Source: JBKJTP01 sp046590195 (GTDB lineage: Bacteria > Bacteroidota > Ignavibacteria > Palsa-1295). From it: a DNA stretch of 10,093 nucleotides. The DNA is taken from positions 1 to 10,093 of the forward strand of contig JBKJTP010000096.1 of assembly GCA_046590195.1 (NCBI GenBank), written 5' to 3'. This document shows positions 1 through 5,950 of the stretch, one piece after another (within the stretch, counting starts at the first letter, position 1; each line of letters begins with the position of its first letter). The position numbers were made by a program, and so were the translations under genes. Under the pieces are notes generated by a model. It was not told where the DNA came from and searched no databases. It saw nothing but the letters and a program-made list of their open reading frames with translations.

Positions 1-37
1 GGACGTCATCGATGTTCTTGAAGGCTTGTTCAAACAT
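1..37 (-). CDS. hsdM: Type I restriction-modification methyltransferase subunit, N-terminus only (truncated by window edge)
   Basis: Reading leftward from the ATG at 37, the 12 visible residues are MFEQAFKNIDDV. This closely matches the usual start of HsdM proteins, the N6-adenine methyltransferase (modification) subunit of type I R-M systems. In that family the segment is followed by a helical N-terminal domain and then the SAM-binding domain with its NPPF motif. Everything downstream lies outside the window, so domain content, integrity and the hsdS/hsdR partners cannot be seen. There is no Shine-Dalgarno site. A TATCTTTA at 58-51 (minus) resembles the Bacteroidota -7 element but differs at the last base and is very close to the ATG. 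The gene is divergent from the oxidoreductase at 281. The call rests on 12 residues and on my memory of the family. Confidence 0.6.
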   Translation of the reverse strand, partial: MFEQAFKNIDDV

Positions 38-280
38 AGGTGGGGCAAAATAAAGATAGAAATTGCTGAGGTTCAACCCTTTGGAAAAGCGGGTTAGTTG
101 CAAAACGGCGAATCCAAAAAAGTCGTATTTTTGAAAAACCGATTTTTCGTCACGCGGTAGTTTGAGAGCCCGCCGCGCTTCCTTTTGGGAAAGCCGATCG
201 TTGATTTATAAGGACTTAGGTGGCGTGAATGTAGTGCGCACAGGAAGCTTCATCAGAGCGGCGCTGTTTAAGTCGCCAGA
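38..280. other. Divergent intergenic region between hsdM and the DAO-family gene
   Basis: This 243-bp spacer has no credible ORF. It holds an AT-rich 6-bp hairpin at 133-148 (GAAAAA, loop CCGA, TTTTTC) and a possible sigma70-type promoter for the rightward gene. Confidence 0.5.
185..212 (+). promoter_or_regulatory. Possible sigma70-type promoter for the DAO-family oxidoreductase
   Basis: TTGGGA (185-190), a 16-base spacer and TATAAG (207-212) lie about 70 bases upstream of the ATG at 281. The match is moderate and found by eye only. FCB-group promoters often deviate from this consensus. Confidence 0.25.
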
Positions 281-1465
281 ATGCAATCTCCCGAATCCCA
301 AAAATCCCCCCAAATCCCGGTTCAGAACCTAAGCTTCTGGGAGCGCGAGTCCTTCCTCGAGTACGACTACCTCATCATCGGCTCTGGCATCGTCGGGCTC
401 TCGGCTGCGGCTTCGATCCTGGAAAGAGAACCTAAGGCGCGCGTGTGTATTTGCGAGCGGGGCCTGCTGCCCGCTGGGGCTAGTACCCGGAATGCTGGCT
501 TTGCCTGCTTTGGTAGCCCGACCGAGCTTGAAGATCAGCGTAAGAAAGAGGGGATCGAGGCGACGCTTGAGCTCGTCGAGGCACGCTGGAAGGGGCTGCT
601 GAAGCTGCGCGCCCGACTGGGCGATGCTTCGATCGGCTACGAAGGACACGGCGGCTACGAGCTGCTTCGCGAGTCCGATCTCTGGGCGCTCGATACGCTG
701 AATGAATACAACGACCTGCTACAGCGGATCTTTGGAAGCGCTGTCTATTTCGACCGGACCGAGCAGCTATCCGAACTAGGCTTCAATGCCGAGCATGTCA
801 AGGGCCTGATCTACTCGCCGTTCGAAGGACAGATCCATTCCGGCATGATGATGAAGTCGCTAATACGATATGTCGCCGAACGCGGCGGACAAGTCGTCAC
901 TGGTGCAAAGGTCATCGCGATCGATGAGGGATCTGATGGAGTGACGGTGAATGTCGAAGAGTCGTCGCCAGGAAGGTCGATAGCATTGAAAGCGAAGCAG
1001 GTGATCCTCTGCACCAATGCCTTCGCCCTAGAGCTGTTGCCGGAGCTGGACGTCGTACCGGGCCGAGGTCAGGTGATCGTGACAAAGCCGATCAGAGATC
1101 TGCCATTCAAAGGTGTCTTCCATTTCGATGAAGGCTACTATTACTTCCGTAATGTCGGCAACCGGATCCTCTTCGGCGGTGGACGGAATCTCGATCTTGC
1201 TGGCGAGACCTCGTCCGACTTCGCGCCGAACCGGCCGATCCTGAACAAACTCGAGGAGCTGCTTCGCGACATGATCGTCCCAGGCCACACGATCGAGATC
1301 GAGATGGAATGGTCCGGCATCATGGCCTTCGGTCCTGAGCGATACCCGATCGTCAAGCGGATCTCGCCAGGCATCGTGGCTGGCGTAAGGATGCACGGCA
1401 TGGGCGTCGCGATAGGGAGTTTGGTAGGGGAGCGGCTGGCGGAGATGGTGCTTGACCCATCATGA
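281..1465 (+). CDS. FAD-dependent oxidoreductase, DAO (D-amino acid oxidase / glycine oxidase-like) family
   Basis: This 394-residue protein has a Rossmann ADP-binding loop GSGIVG at residues 34-39, preceded by the strand YDYLII. The next FAD-contact segment, around residues 64-74, contains GASTRNAGF, which is typical of PF01266 proteins. The C-terminal part (about 335-390) carries the WSGIMAF...RYPIV...GMGVAIGSLVGERLA pattern that closes the FAD site in this family. Members oxidise amines or amino acids using FAD, usually in the cytosol; the substrate cannot be read from sequence. An in-frame stop at 269-271 makes ATG 281 the earliest possible start. No Shine-Dalgarno is visible, so the first roughly 15 residues are uncertain. 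It is followed after 123 bp by the Fic gene on the same strand. The family call is solid; specificity is unknown. Confidence 0.88.
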   Translation: MQSPESQKSPQIPVQNLSFWERESFLEYDYLIIGSGIVGLSAAASILEREPKARVCICERGLLPAGASTRNAGFACFGSPTELEDQRKKEGIEATLELVEARWKGLLKLRARLGDASIGYEGHGGYELLRESDLWALDTLNEYNDLLQRIFGSAVYFDRTEQLSELGFNAEHVKGLIYSPFEGQIHSGMMMKSLIRYVAERGGQVVTGAKVIAIDEGSDGVTVNVEESSPGRSIALKAKQVILCTNAFALELLPELDVVPGRGQVIVTKPIRDLPFKGVFHFDEGYYYFRNVGNRILFGGGRNLDLAGETSSDFAPNRPILNKLEELLRDMIVPGHTIEIEMEWSGIMAFGPERYPIVKRISPGIVAGVRMHGMGVAIGSLVGERLAEMVLDPS

Positions 1466-1494
1466 TCATGCGGAAAGAACCGGAATGCATTCCG
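1461..1494. promoter_or_regulatory. Two perfect palindromes between the oxidoreductase and the fic gene
   Basis: CATGATCATG (1461-1470) overlaps the oxidoreductase stop codon. CGGAATGCATTCCG (1481-1494) is a perfect 14-bp palindrome. The ten bases GAACCGGAAT at 1477-1486, which run into the second palindrome, recur at 1565-1574 immediately upstream of the fic Shine-Dalgarno. The arrangement suggests an operator for fic or a small terminator. There is no T-tract, which favours protein binding over termination. Confidence 0.4.
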
Positions 1495-1578
1495 AAAGTA
1501 TCTTTGCAACTATCGTTGAATTCAAGCAGATTCGAAAGGTTCTGTGGATATTTAACCGGAACTGGAACCGGAATTTGC

Positions 1579-1583
1579 AGGAG
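1579..1583 (+). promoter_or_regulatory. Shine-Dalgarno AGGAG that selects the TTG start of fic
   Basis: AGGAG lies 5 bases upstream of TTG 1589, an ideal spacing. It is 14 bases from the in-frame ATG at 1598, which is too far. Initiation at TTG is therefore favoured, although a weak GGAAGAA directly before the ATG cannot be excluded. Confidence 0.55.
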
Positions 1584-1588
1584 TTCAT

Positions 1589-2821
1589 TTGGAAGAAATG
1601 GTCGAACGAAATTTTGTGAGCGAATCCTCGATGGAGCCGATGCTCCCTGCCTGGCAGGGTACGGTTCTGGAGGATCTTGCACTGGAGCTATTGGGCGAGT
1701 CAAAGTCGCTGGCGGCTTCTCTGGCTCCCGCAACCCGTGCGGCGCTTGCTAGGCTTGTTCGGTCAATGAACTCGTACTATTCGAATCTGATCGAGGGACA
1801 CAAAACGCATCCGCTGGATGTAGAGCGATCTCTGACCGAAGCGGGCTCAAGCAGCGCGGAGGCTCGTGATCTCAGAATGCTGGCCCAGGCTCATATCGCA
1901 GTCGAGACAAAACTGGAGGCAGAACTTCGATCGGATCCCGATCGAGCCATAACGAGCCCCGACTTTATCTGTGATATCCATCGCAGATTCTACTTGCGGT
2001 TGCCGGAGAGTTTCCGCTCTGTGCGATCACCGCTGGGTATGCAGTTGCCAGTCATACCTGGCGAACTCCGTTCGATGGATGTTCAGGTGGGACTTCATCA
2101 TCCACCACCGCCATCATCATTGCCTAGGTTGATGGACCGTTTCCATAGCGTCTACGATCTCAAAGATCATCGAGGCATGGAGCGTCTGATCGTTGCGCTT
2201 GCCTCGCATCATCGGCTTACGTGGATCCATCCATTCCTCGACGGCAACGGCCGCGTGACGAGGCTCTTCACGCAGTGCATGTTGAACCGTGCCGGATTGG
2301 ATAGCTGCGGATTGTGGGCGATCTCTCGCGGACTTGCACGTCGAAGGGACGACTACACGGCTCATCTTGCCAATGCCGATGCAACTCGGTTGAATGATTA
2401 CGATGGACGCGGCAATCTAAGCGCGAAGGGCCTGATGGAGTTTACGAAACTCATGCTGGAGATCTCGCTGGATCAGGTGAAGTACATGCGAGGACTCTTC
2501 GCGGTAGATGAAGTAGTTGGAAGGATGGGCGGATATGTGGATCTTATGGTTGCGCGTGGCAAACTTCGGAAAGAGGCCCGGCCGGTACTCGAGGCCGTAT
2601 ATCTCCGAGGTGAGCTTCCACGTGGTGAGGCTAACCGACTAACGGAACTTGAGGAGCGAGTTGCTCGGAATGTGACAAGTCAGTTGGTGAAGGAGGGATT
2701 GTTGGTTTCGGAGAATCATCGAGCACCGTTCAAGATCAATTTCCCAGCAAGTGCCGCGCCTTTCTTATTCCCGAATCTTTACCCTTCTGATACTGAAGCG
2801 GAGATCATGGAGGCTTCTTGA
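1589..2821 (+). CDS. Fic-domain protein (putative AMPylase), class II with N-terminal inhibitory helix and C-terminal winged helix
   Basis: This 410-residue protein has the complete Fic catalytic motif HPFLDGNGRVTR at 214-225 (HxFx[D/E]GNGRxxR), including catalytic His214 and the phosphate-binding GNGR. Fic enzymes usually transfer AMP from ATP to hydroxyl side chains of target proteins. SNLIEG at 65-70 fits the inhibitory motif [S/T]xxxE[G/N]; because it lies N-terminal in the same chain, this is a class II Fic that restrains itself, with Glu69 expected to block the ATP gamma-phosphate. Residues about 330-385 look like a winged-helix domain, common in this subfamily. Start: TTG 1589 is supported by AGGAG 5 bases upstream; ATG 1598 is the alternative. 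No separate antitoxin ORF is seen. Such genes are often found beside type I R-M loci, and a likely hsdM lies at the window's left edge on the other strand. The target is unknown. Confidence 0.9.
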   Translation: MEEMVERNFVSESSMEPMLPAWQGTVLEDLALELLGESKSLAASLAPATRAALARLVRSMNSYYSNLIEGHKTHPLDVERSLTEAGSSSAEARDLRMLAQAHIAVETKLEAELRSDPDRAITSPDFICDIHRRFYLRLPESFRSVRSPLGMQLPVIPGELRSMDVQVGLHHPPPPSSLPRLMDRFHSVYDLKDHRGMERLIVALASHHRLTWIHPFLDGNGRVTRLFTQCMLNRAGLDSCGLWAISRGLARRRDDYTAHLANADATRLNDYDGRGNLSAKGLMEFTKLMLEISLDQVKYMRGLFAVDEVVGRMGGYVDLMVARGKLRKEARPVLEAVYLRGELPRGEANRLTELEERVARNVTSQLVKEGLLVSENHRAPFKINFPASAAPFLFPNLYPSDTEAEIMEAS

Positions 2822-2851
2822 CGTTGAGGGTTGGCGGAGTCGAACGATGAC

Positions 2852-2946
2852 GTTCAGGGATCATTCTGCCCAACCGAAGGGGATTTCTCGCTTTGCTCGA
2901 AATGACGGCATGTCACGTCGCTCGAAATGACGGCATGTGCCTGAAC
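2852..2946. repeat. Small repeat element with two 19-bp direct repeats and 7-bp terminal inverted repeats
   Basis: GCTCGAAATGACGGCATGT occurs at 2895-2913 and again at 2920-2938 (period 25). The block is bounded by GTTCAGG (2852-2858) and its reverse complement CCTGAAC (2940-2946). The text around TTTCTCGCTTTGCTCGAAAT (2884-2903) resembles dispersed intergenic repeats of the type GTCATTTCGAGCGAAGCGAG known from many environmental bacterial genomes. That resemblance is from memory. It sits just after fic and before the rplU leader, and short ORFs through it are not believable as genes. Confidence 0.5.
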
Positions 2947-2984
2947 TTTTTAATCCCAGAAGGCATTAATGGCCCGTTACTTCT

Positions 2985-2998
2985 AAGCCAAGAGGCTT
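2985..2998 (+). other. First hairpin of the rplU leader
   Basis: AAGCC, loop AAGA, GGCTT forms a 5-bp stem 11 bases upstream of the terminator-like hairpin at 3010. Together they give the 5' region of rplU a two-hairpin layout like that of regulated ribosomal-protein leaders. Confidence 0.35.
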
Positions 2999-3009
2999 TG
3001 GGTACACTG

Positions 3010-3037
3010 GAGCGCAGAAGAAGTGGCGCTCTTTTTT
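3010..3037 (+). terminator. Hairpin plus T-tract upstream of rplU: possible attenuator
   Basis: GAGCGC (3010-3015), a 10-base loop and GCGCTC (3026-3031) are followed directly by six T residues (3032-3037), the form of an intrinsic terminator. It lies 73 bases upstream of the rplU ATG and about 190 bases after fic ends. It could attenuate rplU-rpmA transcription as part of a ribosomal-protein leader, or it could simply end read-through from fic. The six-pair stem is modest. Confidence 0.5.
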
Positions 3038-3110
3038 ATCGATTTTCGCGGATTTTAGCCATTTTGCCAAGGCAGAGGCTCACCGCTTCATTTTAAGAAA
3101 AGGGGTTACG

Positions 3111-3419
3111 ATGTTCGCCATCGTTGAGATCGCAGGACAGCAGTTTAAGATCGACGGTACAACTAAGACGCTTCGCGTCCCTTATCAGGTTGATGCCGAG
3201 GTAGGTAAGTCGATCGATATCAAGAATATCCTCATGACGTCGGACGCGGCTGGTAAAGTAGCGTTGGGCGGCAAGGCGACGATCGGTGCTACGATCCAGG
3301 GCCATGTCCGTGGTGAGAAGATCATCGTCTTCCACAAGAAGCGCCGTAAGGGTTATCGCAAGACGAACGGCCACACGCCGAAGTTCACAGAGCTCTCGAT
3401 CGAGAAGTTCAGCGTATAA
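3111..3419 (+). CDS. rplU: 50S ribosomal protein L21 (bL21)
   Basis: This 102-residue protein is the normal length for bL21, a 23S rRNA-binding protein of the large subunit. It begins MFAIVEIAGQQFKI, the family's conserved start, and the C-terminal half has the basic rRNA-contact segment FHKKRRKGYRKTNGHTPKFT (residues 75-94), characteristic of L21. The ATG at 3111 is preceded by AAAGGGG (3099-3105) at 5 bases, a good Shine-Dalgarno. It is followed by rpmA after 57 bp, the standard rplU-rpmA operon. The leader at 2985-3037 with a hairpin and T-tract suggests attenuation-type control. Nothing in the protein is broken or unusual. Confidence 0.97.
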   Translation: MFAIVEIAGQQFKIDGTTKTLRVPYQVDAEVGKSIDIKNILMTSDAAGKVALGGKATIGATIQGHVRGEKIIVFHKKRRKGYRKTNGHTPKFTELSIEKFSV

Positions 3420-3476
3420 GTATCCAGCTACTTATTCACGCTCAGTTCAACAAGTTTAGAAAGACCTTAAGAGACA

Positions 3477-3746
3477 ATGGCACATAAAAAAGGAATGGGA
3501 TCGACCCGCAACGGTCGCGATTCCCACTCACAACGACTCGGTGTTAAGAAGTACGGTGGCGAGATGGTCCTCTCCGGTAACATCCTCGTTCGCCAGCGCG
3601 GCACGAAGTTCCATCCTGGAACAAACGTCATGCGCGGTAATGACGATACCCTGTTCGCAGTAGCGGATGGCATCGTGAAGTTCGAGCGCTTCCGCTTGAA
3701 CCGCCAGCGCATCAGCGTCTATCCTAAGCTGGAAGTCGCAAGCTAA
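3477..3746 (+). CDS. rpmA: 50S ribosomal protein L27 (bL27)
   Basis: This 89-residue protein begins MAHKKGMGSTRNGRDSHSQR, the highly conserved bL27 N-terminus whose tail reaches toward the peptidyl-transferase centre. The core GTKFHPGTNVMRGNDDTLFA (43-62) is also diagnostic. There is no N-terminal cleavage extension of the kind seen in Firmicutes such as Staphylococcus aureus. It is co-oriented with rplU 57 bp upstream and very probably cotranscribed. The Shine-Dalgarno is weak (AAGAGA shortly before the ATG). The transcript is closed by hairpins at 3755-3770 and 3783-3812. Confidence 0.97.
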   Translation: MAHKKGMGSTRNGRDSHSQRLGVKKYGGEMVLSGNILVRQRGTKFHPGTNVMRGNDDTLFAVADGIVKFERFRLNRQRISVYPKLEVAS

Positions 3747-3754
3747 GCTTTCCG

Positions 3755-3770
3755 AGCTAATTCGTTAGCT
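3755..3770 (+). other. TTCG-tetraloop hairpin after rpmA
   Basis: AGCTAA, loop TTCG, TTAGCT: a perfect 6-bp stem capped by a stable UUCG loop, 9 bases after the rpmA stop. It may protect the mRNA 3' end or slow polymerase before the main terminator. Confidence 0.45.
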
Positions 3771-3782
3771 GAAGTTGAAATG

Positions 3783-3812
3783 ACAAAGCCTCGATCTTCA
3801 TCGAGGCTTTGT
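3783..3812. terminator. Strong terminator between rpmA and the convergent aldo/keto reductase
   Basis: A perfect 13-bp stem (ACAAAGCCTCGAT, loop CTTC, ATCGAGGCTTTGT) lies between two convergent genes, 37 bases after rpmA and 28 bases past the reductase stop. The T-tract is poor on both strands, but the symmetric stem and location fit a shared bidirectional terminator. Confidence 0.8.
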
Positions 3813-3839
3813 TGCGTTTAATTCTTCAAGTGGTGTGTT

Positions 3840-5456
3840 TTAACTCACCACCATCCGCTGCCACACCTTCTCGGCATCCTCGATCGGCTTCGCTTGCAAG
3901 CCGTAGACCACATCATCAACGTATTCCTCGCTGCGCATTCCGACGAGCACTGATGAGACGCCAGGTATCGAGCGAAGGAGAAGCACTGCCTTCTGCGATA
4001 ACGACAGAGCTTTGTAATCAGCTGGTATTAATGCATCAACAGCTTGGTGGATCTTAGCGGCTCGCTCGTTCGCCTGAGTAAGATAGAAGTTGTTGATATG
4101 CTCCATCACTTCATCAGCAGTCTCGGCATAGGTAGATAAGAACTCGAACACCGGCTTGTTGTCCTTTGCGATGGGGCGCAGGATATCAAAGACGAACTGC
4201 ACGCGAGGCGCAAGAACAGTGGTCGAAACGTCCTTCCACTCTTCATACGAATTGAAGTTCATCCACTGTCCTTCGAGCCATTTGCCAAGCGCCATCAAGG
4301 TCTGGATCGCATCGACGGACTGCGCGGAAAGATCGATCTTCTCCAGCATGTCGCTCTTGAACTCTGTCTCCTGCAACGCAAGATCATGGACAAGCTCGTT
4401 AAGGTCATCCTGCTCCGGATGCTCGCGAGCTGGGAAGTCGGAAAGACGATGCAAGCGCTGACCAACGATCGCATTCAGCGGACGATTGACGAGAACGCCG
4501 ATGTTATTCTCTTTCGCGAATTCAACAGTGCTTATCGTAGCGCGCACCTGATTCTGCTCCGTCACGCCTTGCGGTTCGAAGATATTTAGCGGCAACTGTA
4601 TCACAGCAAAGTGATGCTCTTCGAGCCCAAGCTCTTTCTTAACCCCTTCAGCGTGCTTCCATGCTGCTTCGAGTGAAGTGCGATCGAGACTCTCTTCGGG
4701 ACGCGGGAAAGTATTCGAGCTGATGCCGTAGTACTGAATGCGGCCAAGCTGTACTTCCTCTTCAAGATATGCAAATGCTTTCTTGATGCGACGCTCGTAT
4801 TCGTCACGCGCTTCATCCTCGGGGATGCTCTCCTTGATCGCATGCTGAATGTAGTACTCAGGGTTGTGCAGCAAGTACACGTCGATCGTCTCGAGCTGCA
4901 AGCGCTCTAATGATCGCGTGATCTGATCCTTCAGGAAATCGGGATGGATTGAATGCCACAAGCCTTTACCATACTTCGTGAGCTCAGCCAGCTCCGAACC
5001 CGCAGAGAGACCTGCGCTTGGTGACTCAACACGCACTCGCATGCGCTCGAAGTTCTCACCCTGAAGATACCCGCCCTTCGATACGATGATGATCTCCTCG
5101 CGACGAACAAGGTCGTGCATCGTCATCCCGCGGAGTACTTCGCCAACAAGCCGCTCGCTCATGCCATCTGCGTAGTTAGCGCTTGTGTCGATCAAGTTGA
5201 CACCCATTCGCAGCGCCTTCGCCAGCGAGGCGCGGTGCGTTGGGACGCGGACGTCCACACGATACGTCCCGAAGCCCACAGGACTGCACTGCAAGCCCGT
5301 ACGGCCCAGCGTCTTGAAGGTCTGGGAGTAATCCTCGTGACGGTCCCGGAATGCCGTGGTCATCTCCGGAGAGGCCTTACCCTTGATCGGCGTGGTTTCG
5401 GGGTCCAGGTGTCCTGCAGCTCCATTGGAGCTATTGAAATCTGCGATATCGGTCAT
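3840..5456 (-). CDS. Aldo/keto reductase with large C-terminal-half insertion
   Basis: The 538 residues form an NAD(P)H-dependent reductase of the AKR TIM-barrel fold. The catalytic tetrad is visible: Asp90 and Tyr95 in NLIDTSANYADG, Lys127 in IIVSKGG and His197 in VYLLHNPE. The cofactor-binding end IPGVSSVLVGMRSEEYVDDV is at 497-516. Family members are usually about 280-350 residues. Here about 150 extra residues (roughly 330-485, charged and probably helical) sit between the middle of the barrel and the cofactor motif, and the first 45 residues are a non-conserved extension. Met32 is a possible alternative start. No Shine-Dalgarno is seen before the ATG at 5456. It is convergent with rpmA and divergent from the small gene at 5616, so probably monocistronic. 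The substrate is unknown. Confidence 0.9.
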   Translation of the reverse strand: MTDIADFNSSNGAAGHLDPETTPIKGKASPEMTTAFRDRHEDYSQTFKTLGRTGLQCSPVGFGTYRVDVRVPTHRASLAKALRMGVNLIDTSANYADGMSERLVGEVLRGMTMHDLVRREEIIIVSKGGYLQGENFERMRVRVESPSAGLSAGSELAELTKYGKGLWHSIHPDFLKDQITRSLERLQLETIDVYLLHNPEYYIQHAIKESIPEDEARDEYERRIKKAFAYLEEEVQLGRIQYYGISSNTFPRPEESLDRTSLEAAWKHAEGVKKELGLEEHHFAVIQLPLNIFEPQGVTEQNQVRATISTVEFAKENNIGVLVNRPLNAIVGQRLHRLSDFPAREHPEQDDLNELVHDLALQETEFKSDMLEKIDLSAQSVDAIQTLMALGKWLEGQWMNFNSYEEWKDVSTTVLAPRVQFVFDILRPIAKDNKPVFEFLSTYAETADEVMEHINNFYLTQANERAAKIHQAVDALIPADYKALSLSQKAVLLLRSIPGVSSVLVGMRSEEYVDDVVYGLQAKPIEDAEKVWQRMVVS

Positions 5457-5615
5457 TCGTCTTCGTTGTGAGAGGGCTTCAAACGCAGAGAAGGGGCTAA
5501 ATATCTCTGCAACGGCAAGATAGCGGGAAGACGGCGCTCAAGTTTCCTCAGGCCAGTGTCTTGCTAAACGCTTGGCATATTTCATGCCTCAGCTATTGGT
5601 AGAAAGGGCCAATGA

Positions 5616-5870
5616 ATGAGCATACGACAGTGGTTCAATAAGGCTGCTAAGAGCGCCAGTAGGGGAGGATGGGTACGCAGCGCGAAGAAGAAGTGGGCGG
5701 AGAAACGTGCACGAAAGAAGCAGGGTGAACTGGAGCTTCTACGCGAGATCGATGATGCTATGACCCGCAAGCCGATACTCGATCGCATGCCTGAGCCACC
5801 AAAACCCGTTGCAAATCCTGTCGATGATCCCGACGACGATTGGTTTGCAGCGATAGTCATGAAGCCATAG
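5616..5870 (+). CDS. Small basic hypothetical protein
   Basis: I do not recognise this 84-residue protein. The first half is very rich in Lys/Arg and probably helical (residues 9-37 include KKKWAEKRARKK), the middle is a charged helix (ELELLREIDDAM), then comes a proline stretch (MPEPPKP) and an acidic end (DDPDDDW). It has no signal peptide or membrane segment. AGAAAGGG at 5601-5608 is a good Shine-Dalgarno 7 bases before the ATG. An out-of-frame ATG at 5612 would give only a 9-residue peptide. An inverted repeat GGCAT/ATGCC at 5574-5588 lies just upstream. A strong terminator follows 26 bases after the stop, supporting a real gene. Nucleic-acid contact is possible given the charge but not shown. 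Confidence 0.65.
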   Translation: MSIRQWFNKAAKSASRGGWVRSAKKKWAEKRARKKQGELELLREIDDAMTRKPILDRMPEPPKPVANPVDDPDDDWFAAIVMKP

Positions 5871-5896
5871 AACTGACGGCCAAATTATTCTAAATG

Positions 5897-5932
5897 AGAA
5901 GAGCTCGTGTATATTCGTACACGAGCTCTTCT
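5897..5932. terminator. Bidirectional terminator with perfect 15-bp stem
   Basis: AGAAGAGCTCGTGTA, loop TATTCG, TACACGAGCTCTTCT: the arms are exact complements. It lies between the stop of the small plus gene (5870) and the stop of the convergent minus gene (5951). T-tracts are weak on both sides. Confidence 0.8.
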
Positions 5933-5950
5933 GACTCCTTGAATCTGGTA

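Noticed and set aside
2..97. Plus-strand open frame running in from the left edge and ending at TAG 95-97 (…EVQPFGKAG)
   Set aside because: It is antisense to the much more recognisable MFEQAFKNIDDV start of HsdM on the minus strand, and I know no family for it.
2893..3096. 67-residue plus-strand ORF between fic and rplU
   Set aside because: It runs through the repeat element and the hairpin leader. The repeated peptide is only a by-product of the 25-bp DNA repeat.
5572..5599. TTGGCA-16-TATTGG as a promoter for the small basic gene
   Set aside because: The implied transcription start would fall inside the Shine-Dalgarno, so it cannot serve this gene.
5582..5860. Minus-strand ORF of 92 residues opposite the small basic gene
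   Set aside because: Ser/Arg/Phe-rich shadow composition and no start signal. The plus-strand frame has a Shine-Dalgarno and terminator.
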